A stretch of DNA of 64,000 nucleotides from the NCBI RefSeq assembly GCF_008764295.1, contig NZ_VTQX01000015.1, positions 38,071-102,070 on the forward strand, read 5' to 3'. Shown here in pieces: positions 23,987-33,231 of the stretch (positions are counted from its first letter, which is position 1; each line of letters opens with the position of its first letter). Below the pieces are notes generated by a model. The model searched no databases. It was not told where the DNA came from and saw only the letters and a list, made by a program, of their open reading frames with translations. The translations under genes and the position numbers were made by a program. The DNA is from Bacillus methanolicus. Its GTDB lineage: Bacteria; Bacillota; Bacilli; Bacillales; Cytobacillaceae.

Positions 23987-24916
23987 TCATTTGCTATTTA
24001 AAAAGCTTTCCGTAAAGAATTCCAATTGAAAGTCTAATGTAATTGGATCATTGAAATAGAATTCTGAGGCGTCTACTTCGAAAACTCGCTCATTTTTTAC
24101 TGCTGGAATATTTTTATAAGTTTCCGTCTCTTTAAAAGAATTATCCACACCATCTGAGCTTAAAATAATGTAATCACCGGAATACTCTGGAATGACTTCT
24201 GTTGATAATGCATAGTATCCTTCTTTTAAAGCCATTTCCTTCACTTTTTCAGGCATCGCTAACTTCATTTCTTGATATAAAATCTCTGTGCCACGGCCCC
24301 AGTTATCACCAAACACATAGAGCTGTTTATCATATCTTTCAAATACAGATACAGTTGCATCCTCACCAATTTTTGCTTTAATATCTTCTCCAGCCTGGGC
24401 GGCACGCTTTTTGAAATCCTCGACCCATGCTTTTGCCTCTTCTTCTTTATTTAACAACTTTCCAATTTCAATATGCTGGGTTAAGTAATCCACATTTCCA
24501 TAAGTATATGTTACCGTCGGAGCAATCTCCGCTAATTTATCAAGATTATTGTTTGTTGACGCAGCGATAATTAAATCCGGCTCCAATTCAATAATTTTTT
24601 CTAAATTTTCATCCGATACTTCCTCTGCATCAGTTATATAAGATTCATAGCGTTTATTCGCTTTTGACCATGAATCGACACCAACAATATTCACATCGAG
24701 CGCCATTACGCTACCTGCATTAGCTAGAGCAACTACACGCTGTGGGTTTGCCGGCACTTCGATTGGACCGTTTTCTGATTCGTACGTTATCATCTCAGAT
24801 ACTTTTTGCTCTTCCCTTGTTTCCTTTTCACTGTCTGCATTAGATTCTTTATTGCCGCAGGCGCTAATAACGAGCACCGCCAACAGCATAAATGGAATGA
24901 GTAATTTCTTCATCAT
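23987..24916 (-). CDS. Iron-siderophore substrate-binding lipoprotein
   Basis: A 309-residue lipoprotein: signal MMKKLLIPFMLLAVLVISAC with the lipobox Cys at 20, then an acidic linker and a two-lobed FecB/FhuD-type domain (PQRVVALANAGSVMALD near 58, long connecting helix, FNDPITLDFQLEFFTESF end). It captures ferric siderophore outside the membrane. It resembles YfiY, which binds schizokinen/arthrobactin, but the ligand is inferred. The ATG after AGGGGAG lies inside the end of the ATPase gene (53-base overlap). Confidence 0.9.
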   Translation of the reverse strand: MMKKLLIPFMLLAVLVISACGNKESNADSEKETREEQKVSEMITYESENGPIEVPANPQRVVALANAGSVMALDVNIVGVDSWSKANKRYESYITDAEEVSDENLEKIIELEPDLIIAASTNNNLDKLAEIAPTVTYTYGNVDYLTQHIEIGKLLNKEEEAKAWVEDFKKRAAQAGEDIKAKIGEDATVSVFERYDKQLYVFGDNWGRGTEILYQEMKLAMPEKVKEMALKEGYYALSTEVIPEYSGDYIILSSDGVDNSFKETETYKNIPAVKNERVFEVDASEFYFNDPITLDFQLEFFTESFLNSK

Positions 24917-25709
24917 TTTCTTCTCCCCTAAGTAGGTTATATGTGATACACATTGGTTTATTTGTTCGCGGATCGCGTCCTATTTCAGCATCAATAGAAA
25001 ATACTTTCTTCAATACCTCCCGGTTGATCACTTCTTCACAATTTCCTGCTTTGACAATTTCCCCGCCCTTTAATGCGATCATATAATCCGCAAAACGCGC
25101 CGCCTGGTTTAAATCATGTAGTACCATAACGATTGTACGACCTTGCTCAACATTTAGCTTCTGGAGTAACTCCAATACTTCTAGTTGATGCGCCATATCA
25201 AGGTACGTTGTCGGTTCATCAAGGAAAATAATTTCTGTTTCCTGGGCTAACGCCATCGCAATCCAGACGCGCTGCCTTTGCCCACCTGATAAAGAATCAA
25301 CTGGTCGATATTTGAAATCCTTTGTTCCAGTCACTTCTAACGCCCAATCGATCGCTTCATAATCTTTTTTTGTAAGACGACCGAATCCTTTTTGATAAGG
25401 GAAACGTCCATAGGATACTAGTTCACCTACTGTTAAGCCACTAGCGCTTTCTGGAGTCTGTGGAAGGATAGCCATTTTCTTGGCCAATTCTTTTGTACTT
25501 CCTTTAATAATATTTTCTCCATCTAAGATCACTGTTCCAGATTGGTGAGGAATGATCCGTGTAATCGCCTTCAAAAGTGTAGATTTCCCACACCCATTGG
25601 AGCCAATAATCGTCGTAATTTGGTGATCTGGGATTTCCACATTGAGCCCGTTAACGATTAAACGTTCACCATAGCCAATGCTTAAGTCCTCCGTTCTTAG
25701 GCGAACCAT
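24864..25709 (-). CDS. Iron-siderophore ABC transporter ATPase
   Basis: A 281-residue ATPase of the FecE/FhuC/YusV type. Walker A GSNGCGKST (about 36-44), signature LSGGQRQR, Walker B IIFLDEPTTYLD, H-loop VLHD. It powers the two permeases downstream and may also serve the second importer at 53-56 kb, which lacks an ATPase. I choose the ATG at 25709, seven bases after AAGGAGG; an ATG two codons earlier is too close. First gene behind the Fur box at 25745. Confidence 0.93.
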   Translation of the reverse strand: MVRLRTEDLSIGYGERLIVNGLNVEIPDHQITTIIGSNGCGKSTLLKAITRIIPHQSGTVILDGENIIKGSTKELAKKMAILPQTPESASGLTVGELVSYGRFPYQKGFGRLTKKDYEAIDWALEVTGTKDFKYRPVDSLSGGQRQRVWIAMALAQETEIIFLDEPTTYLDMAHQLEVLELLQKLNVEQGRTIVMVLHDLNQAARFADYMIALKGGEIVKAGNCEEVINREVLKKVFSIDAEIGRDPRTNKPMCITYNLLRGEENDEEITHSIYAVGGARY

Positions 25710-25744
25710 TTCCATACCTCCTTATTTAAGCATTTATTTCCAAT

Positions 25745-25759
25745 TGATAATGATTTTCA
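25745..25759. promoter_or_regulatory. Fur box of the siderophore operon
   Basis: TGATAATGATTTTCA, one mismatch to the 7-1-7 Fur consensus, 35 bases before the ATPase start. Confidence 0.75.
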
Positions 25760-25896
25760 TTACTGTTATGAGGTAAATATAATGGGATTTGCACCTCACT
25801 GTCAATATTTTTGTGACTATTTCAAAAAAAATTCACTTTCATAGAAAGTTTCTTTTTTATCTATTGCTAAAATGAAAAAAGACGTTTATAGTTAAA

Positions 25897-25911
25897 TGAG
25901 AATGATAATCA
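25897..25911. promoter_or_regulatory. Fur box of the ferredoxin reductase gene
   Basis: TGAGAATGATAATCA matches the Fur consensus at 12 of 14 defined positions and lies 21 bases before the start codon at 25933. Confidence 0.7.
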
Positions 25912-25932
25912 ATAACATTTGAGGTGAACGAA

Positions 25933-26982
25933 ATGGATAAACAAGAGCTTTATGATGTTACCATTGTTGGAGGCGGACCCGCAGGACTCTACTCTGCTTT
26001 TTACAGCGGTCTTAGAGAAATGAAGACAAAAATTATAGAATTTCAGCCACAGCTTGGTGGAAAGCTTCACGTTTATCCTGAAAAGATGATCTGGGATGTA
26101 GGTGGATTAACTCCTACTTCTGGAGAAAATCTCATTAAACAGCTTGTTCAGCAAGGATTAACATTTAATCCAACGGTTGTATTAAATGAAAAAGTGGAAG
26201 CTCTTTCACAAGACGAAAACGGTGTTTTTATCTTGCAGGGTTCCTCAGGTCAAACACATTATTCAAAAACAGTCATCATGGCGGTCGGCGGAGGAATTTT
26301 AAAACCGCAAAAGCTGCAAATCGAGGGTGCAGAACGATTTGAAATTACAAATTTAAATTATACAGTTAAATCACTTAAAAGGTTTAAAGATAAAACGATT
26401 CTTATTTCAGGTGGGGGGAACTCTGCCATCGATTGGGCAAACGAATTAGAACCGATTGCCAAAAAAGTCTATCTCACTTATCGGAAAGACAATTTATCCG
26501 CTCATGAGGCACAGGTATCTCAGCTCCTAAATGGGACAGTTGAATGCTTCTTTAACTCAGAAATTACCAAGCTTATTGCCGATAACAGTCATGAGTACAT
26601 CCATTGCGTGGAATTAACCAACCATGAAACAGGTGAAGTATCTTATGTCGAAGTCGATGACGTCATCATTAACCACGGCTATGAGCGAGATGCAGCCCTA
26701 TTAAAAGAAAGTCAACTTAAGGTAGAGCTAGTGGATGATTTTTATATCGCAGGAAATTCAACATGTGAATCCTCAATCCCCGGCTTGTTTGCGGCAGGAG
26801 ATATAGTCTCTTACGAAGGAAAAGTTCATTTAATTGCCGGTGCTTTCCAAGACGCTGTTAATGCTGTCAACAAAGCGAAGCAATTTATTCAGCCTGATGC
26901 GGCAAAAGGCGGTATGGTTTCCTCGCATAATGAACTCTTTAAAAAGCGTAATCGAGAGCTCGTTAAACAGCTTGTTCAATAA
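25933..26982 (+). CDS. Ferredoxin-NADP reductase 2 type (YcgT/YumC-like)
   Basis: A 349-residue flavoprotein of the thioredoxin-reductase-like ferredoxin/flavodoxin-NADP reductase group. FAD site TIVGGGPAGLYSAF (about 12-25), NADPH site ISGGGNSAIDWANEL (about 157-171), and C-terminal GLFAAGDI. There is no CxxC, as expected for this group. It could reduce ferredoxin, or ferric siderophore after uptake; its Fur box and its position opposite the siderophore operon favour an iron role like YcgT. The ATG at 25933 follows GAGGTG; a GTG three codons upstream is part of that site. Confidence 0.9.
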   Translation: MDKQELYDVTIVGGGPAGLYSAFYSGLREMKTKIIEFQPQLGGKLHVYPEKMIWDVGGLTPTSGENLIKQLVQQGLTFNPTVVLNEKVEALSQDENGVFILQGSSGQTHYSKTVIMAVGGGILKPQKLQIEGAERFEITNLNYTVKSLKRFKDKTILISGGGNSAIDWANELEPIAKKVYLTYRKDNLSAHEAQVSQLLNGTVECFFNSEITKLIADNSHEYIHCVELTNHETGEVSYVEVDDVIINHGYERDAALLKESQLKVELVDDFYIAGNSTCESSIPGLFAAGDIVSYEGKVHLIAGAFQDAVNAVNKAKQFIQPDAAKGGMVSSHNELFKKRNRELVKQLVQ

Positions 26983-27026
26983 TTTTTTATTAACCAACTT
27001 CAAGGATGCATTTTCTCCAACTGAAG

Positions 27027-27062
27027 GATGTGTGAAACCAAGGTTTACATGAAATGAGCCAT
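27027..27062 (-). repeat. Partial copy of the MITE-like repeat
   Basis: On the minus strand GGCTCATTTCATGT then AAACC and GGTTTCACAC match the inner part of the element at 6649-6680. Confidence 0.5.
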
Positions 27063-27102
27063 AAATCGTTTGTTCAACCTTTTGTTTCCAATGCTATTAT
27101 CA

Positions 27103-27136
27103 AAAGTGGAGCTTCTGTAGGCTTCACTTTTTCTAT
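27103..27136 (+). terminator. Terminator of the ferredoxin reductase gene
   Basis: AAAGTGGAGC (27103-27112) pairs with GCTTCACTTT (27121-27130), one non-canonical pair, then TTCTATTTT. Confidence 0.7.
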
Positions 27137-27237
27137 TTTGCTTTTTCAAGCAATCAAATTTTTAGAACTTCCTGAAAGAAATGTGCATAATAGTATTCGT
27201 AGTGGTTTAGTTAAATATGATTAGGAGGGTACACAAA

Positions 27238-28083
27238 ATGCCAAAAAATCTGCAAGATACTACCACATTGCATAACGGAGTAAAAATGCCTTGGTTTGGC
27301 CTTGGCGTCTTTAAAGTAAAAGAAGGTTCCGAAGTGGTTGAAGCTGTAAAAGCTGCAATCAAAAATGGTTACATAAGCATTGATACGGCTGCCATTTATC
27401 AAAATGAAGAAGGCGTAGGACAAGGAATTAGAGAATCTGGAGTTGCCAGAGATTCCTTATTTGTTACTTCAAAAGTTTGGAATTCAGATCAAGGCTATGA
27501 ATCAACATTGCAAGCATTTGAAACAAGCTTACAAAAGCTTGGTATGGACTATTTAGACCTTTATCTGATTCACTGGCCTGGAAAAGACAGTGCTAAATAT
27601 AAAGAAACATGGAGAGCGTTAGAGAAGCTTTACAAGGATGGAAGAGTCCGTGCAATCGGTGTTAGTAACTTCCATGTTCACCATCTAGAGGATCTAATTG
27701 CTGATGCAGAAATTAAACCGATGGTCAACCAAGTGGAATATCATCCGCATTTAGCTCAATTAGAGCTTCGTGATTATTGCAAAAAGCAAAGAATTCAATT
27801 AGAAGCATGGTCACCACTTAAGCAAGGACAGCTTTTAAATGAACCAACCATTGTAGAAATTGCAGAAAAGTATCAAAAATCGCCTGCCCAAATTATTTTA
27901 CGCTGGGATCTGCAAAACGAAGTGGTCACGATTCCTAAGTCCATTAAAGAACATCGCATCATTGAAAATGCGGACATTTTTGATTTTGAGCTAGCGCCTG
28001 AAGATATGGCAAAGTTAGATGGACTCAACAAAAATGAACGTGTTGGTTCAAATCCAGATGAATTTGAGGTTGGATTCCAATAA
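27238..28083 (+). CDS. yvgN: Aldo-keto reductase, glyoxal/methylglyoxal reductase
   Basis: A 281-residue TIM-barrel reductase closely matching B. subtilis YvgN over its whole length (MPWFGLGVFKV, SIDTAAIYQNEEGVG, LYLIHWPGKD, GVSNFHVHHLE, TIPKSIKEHRIIENADIFDFEL). It reduces methylglyoxal and similar dicarbonyls with NADPH. The catalytic Asp, Tyr, Lys and His are in DTAAIY, SKVW and IHW. The ATG follows AGGAGGG; an ATG seven codons upstream overlaps that site. Confidence 0.93.
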   Translation: MPKNLQDTTTLHNGVKMPWFGLGVFKVKEGSEVVEAVKAAIKNGYISIDTAAIYQNEEGVGQGIRESGVARDSLFVTSKVWNSDQGYESTLQAFETSLQKLGMDYLDLYLIHWPGKDSAKYKETWRALEKLYKDGRVRAIGVSNFHVHHLEDLIADAEIKPMVNQVEYHPHLAQLELRDYCKKQRIQLEAWSPLKQGQLLNEPTIVEIAEKYQKSPAQIILRWDLQNEVVTIPKSIKEHRIIENADIFDFELAPEDMAKLDGLNKNERVGSNPDEFEVGFQ

Positions 28084-28101
28084 GGAACCCCTTATCTCAT
28101 T

Positions 28102-28133
28102 AGAAGGCCATAGTCTGACTATGGCCTTCTTCA
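28102..28133. terminator. Bidirectional terminator
   Basis: AGAAGGCCATAG (28102-28113) pairs with CTATGGCCTTCT (28119-28130) between convergent genes. Confidence 0.85.
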
Positions 28134-28814
28134 CTACTCTATCCACTGTACAATGTCTTCTAGTTTCTTCCTTGTTTTTGGACGGGGTTCCTTCGCACGA
28201 TAACCAAAGGCGACCATCACAGAAACACCGAGATGACCATTCTCTAATAGACCTTCTTCCTCGAGAACAGCTTGTACCTTATCGAAATCAAACCCTTCTA
28301 TCGGACAAGAATCTATCCCAATCTGGGCTGCTGCTGTCATCATATTGCCAAGCGCGATGTAGGTTTGCTTGCACGCCCAATCAAAAATCGCTCGATCACT
28401 CTCAAGTAAATGTAAATCCTCTTCTTGAAAGCTTTTATACCGAACTTTAATCTGTTCAAATACTTCAGGGGGAAATTTCTTCACATTTAGCATCTGATCT
28501 TCGACATACTTACTATCATATTTCGTATCCTTAATCGTTCTTGCGAGAATGACAACGAAATGACTTGCGGTTGGAAGCTGTCCCTGTGCTCCCCAAGAAA
28601 CCTCACGCAGTTTTTCCCTTAATTGGCGATTTTGCACAACAATAAATTTCCATGGCTCATATCCAACCGAACTGGGCGACAATCTTCCTGCCTCCAAAAT
28701 AAATTGAAAATCACTATCGGATATTTTTTTCGTTGGGTCAAATTCCTTTGTAGCATGCCTAAACTGAAAGGCTTCTAAAATTTCTTTCTTTTTATCTTCA
28801 TGGTTGCTCATCAT
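28134..28814 (-). CDS. yfkO: NAD(P)H nitroreductase, YfkO type
   Basis: A 226-residue FMN-dependent nitroreductase that matches B. subtilis YfkO along its length: FRHATKEFDP (FMN phosphate contact RHAT), GRLSPSSVGYEPWKF, ESDRAIFDWACKQTYIALGNMMTAAAQIGIDSCPIEGFD, and the C-terminal FGYRAKEPRPKTR (each a part of longer matches). It reduces nitro compounds or quinones in the cytoplasm. The start ATG follows GGAG by six bases; the next codon is also ATG. Confidence 0.92.
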   Translation of the reverse strand: MMSNHEDKKKEILEAFQFRHATKEFDPTKKISDSDFQFILEAGRLSPSSVGYEPWKFIVVQNRQLREKLREVSWGAQGQLPTASHFVVILARTIKDTKYDSKYVEDQMLNVKKFPPEVFEQIKVRYKSFQEEDLHLLESDRAIFDWACKQTYIALGNMMTAAAQIGIDSCPIEGFDFDKVQAVLEEEGLLENGHLGVSVMVAFGYRAKEPRPKTRKKLEDIVQWIE

Positions 28815-28990
28815 TCACTACTCCTTTAGAAGATTTTTATAATGGCTCATTATACGGTAAAATATAAACCTTCGTACAATAAAAGGCACTAAATCTGCTA
28901 AAAAACCAATCAAACGTTTGATCAAAACAAGGAAATTACTTAAAAATCATAAAAATCCTGCTCAAATAAACTCACTTCACCTGATCAAGG

Positions 28991-29012
28991 CTGACAATTG
29001 GCCAATTGTCAG
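28991..29012. repeat. 22-bp perfect palindrome
   Basis: CTGACAATTGG followed directly by CCAATTGTCAG, near the 3' end of the next gene. A cruciform or operator; no T tract clearly marks it as a terminator. A second palindrome ATCAAACGTTTGAT lies at 28909-28922. Confidence 0.6.
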
Positions 29013-29026
29013 TCTCTTTAAAATCA

Positions 29027-29551
29027 TCATCTCTTTTCAATTGGAATATGAGTAGGAATATCAAAGAGCCATAACCAGAACAAAGCCATCGGGATGCTTA
29101 AAAGGAACGTGAGCAAAGGTTTTTTATAGTGCATACGCAAAAACGGAAACATGATACAATCAAAAATGGCGCTCCAGCCTAATGACCATCCGTACTTATA
29201 GACAATTGTCCCTTGCGCTTGCATAATGTATTCAAACCCGACATAAATACCAATCCAGCATAAATAATGCCGAATGATTCTCCAGAAGCCCGCACCTTCT
29301 GGATAACGGGATAAAAACATTAATGCAGTGGCCGGAAAGACAACGAAGGTATAGCCCATTTCTAATAAAGTAAAGTTATACCAATCGATATCTGGTGACA
29401 TTCGCCATAACCAATGAGCCGCGCATAAGAAATTATACGTCAAGTTTCCAAGAGCAATATACTGCATCGTCGGATACATTCGCTCCCAATTTCGATAATC
29501 TCTTCTAACCCATACTGCAATAAAACTAATAATCGTAAGAAAAATGTGCAT
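29027..29551 (-). CDS. CBO0543-like membrane protein
   Basis: A 174-residue protein with about five membrane segments and many Trp/Tyr residues, of the CBO0543 family of unknown function. Segments such as MGYTFVVFPATALMFLSRYPEG and the final GWSAIFDCIMFPFLRMHYKKP are characteristic. I start at ATG 29551 after AAAGGG; 13 further upstream codons are open but lack a site. It is a paralogue of the protein at 8604-9098. Confidence 0.75.
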   Translation of the reverse strand: MHIFLTIISFIAVWVRRDYRNWERMYPTMQYIALGNLTYNFLCAAHWLWRMSPDIDWYNFTLLEMGYTFVVFPATALMFLSRYPEGAGFWRIIRHYLCWIGIYVGFEYIMQAQGTIVYKYGWSLGWSAIFDCIMFPFLRMHYKKPLLTFLLSIPMALFWLWLFDIPTHIPIEKR

Positions 29552-29620
29552 AGACAAGACCCTTTGCCTTTTTTCTTTTAGTTTGCACATTTCTATGAAC
29601 TTTCTTGTATTAAGAACAAA

Positions 29621-29663
29621 AAAAACTCCATAGATTATTTTGGCTATCTTATCTACAGAGTTT
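29621..29663 (-). terminator. Terminator of the glucosidase operon
   Basis: On the minus strand AAACTCTGTAGAT (29651-29663) pairs with ATCTATGGAGTTT (29623-29635), with G-U pairs, followed by a run of T residues. Confidence 0.75.
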
Positions 29664-29668
29664 CTTTT

Positions 29669-31333
29669 TTAGTTTAAGCGATAGATTCTTGCTTCATAGG
29701 GGGCCAGTTGTAAAGATTCTTCTTCCCCATGAGCACAAACATCAAGATTTGCTAACATTAAGCTTTCCTTTTTGTATTGCACTCCTTTAATTGGTTCAAC
29801 TTCAATTGAGCTCGGTGATAAATTACATAAAACTATTACTTTTTCATTGCGATAAGTGCGTGTATACGCATAAAGCGACGGGTGCTCTTCTAGTACTAAA
29901 TCATAGCGCCCGTAGACAAAAATTGGATTTGACTTACGCAACCGAATCATCGTTTTATAATAATTTAATATAGAGTTTGGATCTTTCTTTTGAACCTCCA
30001 CATTAAGTTCTTTATAATTAGGATTCACCCCGATCCATGGGATCCCTTCCGTAAAACCAGCATTGTTAGCAGGAGACCATTGCATTGGCGTTCTTGAATT
30101 ATCGCGACTTGTCGCCCAAATAATTTCCATAATTTCGTTCATCGCCTTGCCCTGCGCTGTCAGTTCCGCAAACAAGCCTCTTGTTGAAACATCGTTATAC
30201 TCGCTAATGGAAGAAAATTTAACATTTGTCATGCCAATCTCTTGGCCTTGATAAATAAAAGGGGTGCCCTGCATAAAAAAGTACATCGTTGCTAATGAAG
30301 TAGCGCTTTCTCTCCAATATTTCTCATCATTTCCCCATGTTGAAACACTTCGCGCTTTATCATGATTCTCAATAAACAAGGCATTCCAGCCGCTCTTTTC
30401 TAACGCTTTTTGCCATCTGGTTAACACTCGCTTCAATTCTAATATATCAAGTGTTTTCGTCTCGGAATCCCACAGACCCAAATGTTCGAATTGAAAAATC
30501 ATATTAAACTTTCCGTTCTCTTCGTCTACCCATTCGTGAATATCTTCGATCCCTACCCCATTTGCTTCAGCAACGGTCATAATATCATATTTAGCAAAGG
30601 TCTCATTCTTCAATTCAGTTAAGAAGGGTAAAATTCCATCAACATTCATATACTTGCTCCAAGCAGGAACATATGAAAGTTCATCTCGGTTTTCGACATT
30701 TGAAAAGGTCAAATCCTTCTTAATATGACTGATGGCATCCACTCGAAAACCATCGACTCCTTTAGCCAACCACCAATTCACCATAGAATATAAAGCGGAA
30801 CGAACCTCTTGATTTTCCCAGTTCAAATCAGGCTGTTTTTTTGAGAAAAGATGCAAATAATACTGGTTTCTCTTTTGATCGAATTCCCAGGCGGATCCTC
30901 CAAATATACTTCCCCAATTATTCGGTTCCTTCCCATCGACTCCATCTCTCCAAATATACCAATCACGTTTCTTATTCCCTGTAGATGAACGGGATTCTAT
31001 AAACCAGGGGTGCTCATCGCTCGTATGATTAATAACCAAGTCTATAATCAACTTCATACCCCGTTGATGCACATTTTCAAGTAATTGGTCAAAGTCCTCC
31101 ATTGTCCCAAAGTCTTCCATAATCTCTTGATAATCACTTATATCATAGCCATTATCATCATTAGGAGACTTGTACATAGGACAAAGCCAAATGACATCAA
31201 TTCCAAGCTCTTCAATATAATCCAGCCTCGATATTAACCCTTTTAAATCCCCTATTCCATCACCATTTGAATCTTGGAAGCTACGGGGATAAATTTGGTA
31301 GGCTACAGCTTCTTTCCACCATTTTTTCTCCAT
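29669..31333 (-). CDS. GH13 alpha-glucosidase, probably alpha-1,4-specific
   Basis: A 554-residue cytoplasmic alpha-glucosidase (GH13, MalL/oligo-glucosidase group). The (beta/alpha)8 barrel starts at WWKEAVAYQIYPRSF with the calcium loop DSNGDGIGD. The nucleophile is Asp in GFRVDAISH, the acid/base Glu in TVAEANG, and the third carboxylate in ENHDKAR. The residue after the nucleophile is Ala; in this family Ala favours alpha-1,4 and Val alpha-1,6 bonds, so maltose/malto-oligosaccharides are the likely substrates. Last gene of the operon binding protein, two permeases, regulator, glucosidase. Confidence 0.9.
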   Translation of the reverse strand: MEKKWWKEAVAYQIYPRSFQDSNGDGIGDLKGLISRLDYIEELGIDVIWLCPMYKSPNDDNGYDISDYQEIMEDFGTMEDFDQLLENVHQRGMKLIIDLVINHTSDEHPWFIESRSSTGNKKRDWYIWRDGVDGKEPNNWGSIFGGSAWEFDQKRNQYYLHLFSKKQPDLNWENQEVRSALYSMVNWWLAKGVDGFRVDAISHIKKDLTFSNVENRDELSYVPAWSKYMNVDGILPFLTELKNETFAKYDIMTVAEANGVGIEDIHEWVDEENGKFNMIFQFEHLGLWDSETKTLDILELKRVLTRWQKALEKSGWNALFIENHDKARSVSTWGNDEKYWRESATSLATMYFFMQGTPFIYQGQEIGMTNVKFSSISEYNDVSTRGLFAELTAQGKAMNEIMEIIWATSRDNSRTPMQWSPANNAGFTEGIPWIGVNPNYKELNVEVQKKDPNSILNYYKTMIRLRKSNPIFVYGRYDLVLEEHPSLYAYTRTYRNEKVIVLCNLSPSSIEVEPIKGVQYKKESLMLANLDVCAHGEEESLQLAPYEARIYRLN

Positions 31334-31358
31334 GTTTTCCCTCTATTTCTATCTGGTG

Positions 31359-32393
31359 TCATTCTCCAGATGTTGTAATCTTTTTACACGATTCACGTTC
31401 TATTAACGTAGTTGAAACTAAATGATGTTTAACCGCCTCATTGGGATTCTGTATTTTCTCCAATAAAAAGTTAGTAGCTTCAAGCCCTAATTCAAATATG
31501 GAAATATCCACCGAAGTTAATGGCGGCTTAACATAGGCAGATAAAGCATGATTATTAAAACTTATAATGGAGACATCTTCTGGAACTTCATAGGAAAGCT
31601 CCTCTAAATAACGAATAACCTCATAAGCAGCTAAATCATCGTGGGCAACAATTGCCGTTGGCGGTTCAACTAAGTCCATTAATTTTTGAATCGCTTCTTT
31701 CCCATTCAATTTCATATCGTTATCCCGAAGAAAATATTTTTCCTCATAGGGAAGACCAATTGTGCTCAGTGCCTTTTTATACCCATTTAAACGATCAATT
31801 GAAACAACAAAATCCAAATCCCCCCCAATGAATGCGATTCTCTCATGTCCTAAAACTTGGAGATATTTCACCACTTCATGAGCGATTTTTTCATTATCAT
31901 TATCAATATATGTTATCTCGTGCTCGAATTCATACGGGCGACCTACCATTGTAAAAGGAAATTTGACTTCTTTTAAGTATTTCATTGTCCGGTCATTGAC
32001 TCTTGAATATAGTAAAATAATTCCATCCACTTTTTTCCCTTGAACCATCGATACAACTTCTTCATAAATTTCATTCTCAGTTCCACCAGTTGAAAAATAA
32101 ATTCCATATTTACCGGCATGTGCACTGACACAAATACCACGAATAACTTCTGGAAAGAACGGATTTTGGAATGCTAAGGAAGTGGAGTTGGACATAACCA
32201 CACCAATTGTTTTTGTAGATTTTGCCGCTAAATTTCGAGCTTGAAAGTTAGGATAATAACCAAGCCTGTTCATGACCTCCCTAACCTTTCGCTTTGTTTG
32301 CTCACTTATTCTTGGATTGTCTGCAATAACTCGAGAAACTGTTGAAGGAGAAACATTTGCTTCTCTTGCTACATCGATGATGGTTACAGCCAT
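31359..32393 (-). CDS. LacI-family repressor of the maltose locus (MalR-like)
   Basis: A 344-residue LacI/GalR regulator. The N-terminal HTH is TIIDVAREANVSPSTVSRVI (4-23), followed by the hinge helix region NLAAKSTKTIGV and a periplasmic-binding-like sugar domain. It lies inside the operon it presumably controls. The three 20-bp operators sharing GNTTGCACAA before the binding-protein and second glucosidase genes are its likely targets; the inducer is probably maltose or isomaltose. Preceded by AGGGAGG. Confidence 0.88.
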   Translation of the reverse strand: MAVTIIDVAREANVSPSTVSRVIADNPRISEQTKRKVREVMNRLGYYPNFQARNLAAKSTKTIGVVMSNSTSLAFQNPFFPEVIRGICVSAHAGKYGIYFSTGGTENEIYEEVVSMVQGKKVDGIILLYSRVNDRTMKYLKEVKFPFTMVGRPYEFEHEITYIDNDNEKIAHEVVKYLQVLGHERIAFIGGDLDFVVSIDRLNGYKKALSTIGLPYEEKYFLRDNDMKLNGKEAIQKLMDLVEPPTAIVAHDDLAAYEVIRYLEELSYEVPEDVSIISFNNHALSAYVKPPLTSVDISIFELGLEATNFLLEKIQNPNEAVKHHLVSTTLIERESCKKITTSGE

Positions 32394-32415
32394 TGAAATT
32401 CCCTCCCTAATATGT

Positions 32416-33231
32416 TTATTTTACCGCTCCCTCAGAGACGCCTTTTATAATTTCTCGTTGGGCAAAGAAATAAAGAATAATCACTGGAATGATTGCTATT
32501 GTGAGACCAGCTAACGCTAAATGCCACTGTTTTGTATACTCACCAAAGAAAAAGAACATTTTCAATGGAATCGTCTCCATCCCCTGTTGATTAATAACAA
32601 GCGAAGGCAATAAATAATCATTCCAAATCCAAATTGTATTTAGAATTGCCACTGTTACTGTGATCGGCTTAAGAATTGGAAAAATAATATGCCAAAAAAT
32701 TTGAAACTTATTCGCACCATCTATTGTAGCAGCTTCATCCAGCGATTTGGGGATGGAATTTAGGGCGCCGTGGTACAAAAATATCGATAAACTAGCTCCA
32801 AAGCCCAAATACATGAAAATTAATCCACCGCGATTTAGCATTTCAAATTTCCCGAAAATCGTTACAAGCGGAATCATAACCGACTGAAATGGAATAAGCA
32901 TTGCTGCAACAAAGATGAAGAAAATTATCGTACTTACTTTACTCTTTGTTCGCGATAGTGCGTAAGCAGCCATTGCTGAAAAAATGATGATAATGAGCAC
33001 GCTCGCTCCCGTGATCAATAAGGAGTTCCCGAATGTTTTTAAAAAGTCCAATTCTTTAAAGGCTGCAATGTAATTATCAAAGGTTAAATGACTTGGAGGT
33101 TTTAATGTATCCTCAAAAATCTCCCGCTTTGTTTTAAGAGAATTGACAATCATTAAATAAAAAGGCGCTAACCATAAAAGAGCTAAAAAGATCCCTATCA
33201 CTTCAAGTGGAATTAAATACTTTTTACGCAT
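32416..33231 (-). CDS. Carbohydrate ABC transporter permease (MalG-type)
   Basis: A 271-residue permease with six membrane segments and the EAA loop DEAATIDGANKFQIFWHIIFPILKP (EAA---G---------I-LP pattern). It forms the channel with the MalF-type subunit, whose stop codon overlaps this gene's ATG (TAATG). No ATPase gene is present in the operon; as in other Firmicute sugar importers an MsmX-type ATPase encoded elsewhere would energise it. Confidence 0.92.
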   Translation of the reverse strand: MRKKYLIPLEVIGIFLALLWLAPFYLMIVNSLKTKREIFEDTLKPPSHLTFDNYIAAFKELDFLKTFGNSLLITGASVLIIIIFSAMAAYALSRTKSKVSTIIFFIFVAAMLIPFQSVMIPLVTIFGKFEMLNRGGLIFMYLGFGASLSIFLYHGALNSIPKSLDEAATIDGANKFQIFWHIIFPILKPITVTVAILNTIWIWNDYLLPSLVINQQGMETIPLKMFFFFGEYTKQWHLALAGLTIAIIPVIILYFFAQREIIKGVSEGAVK

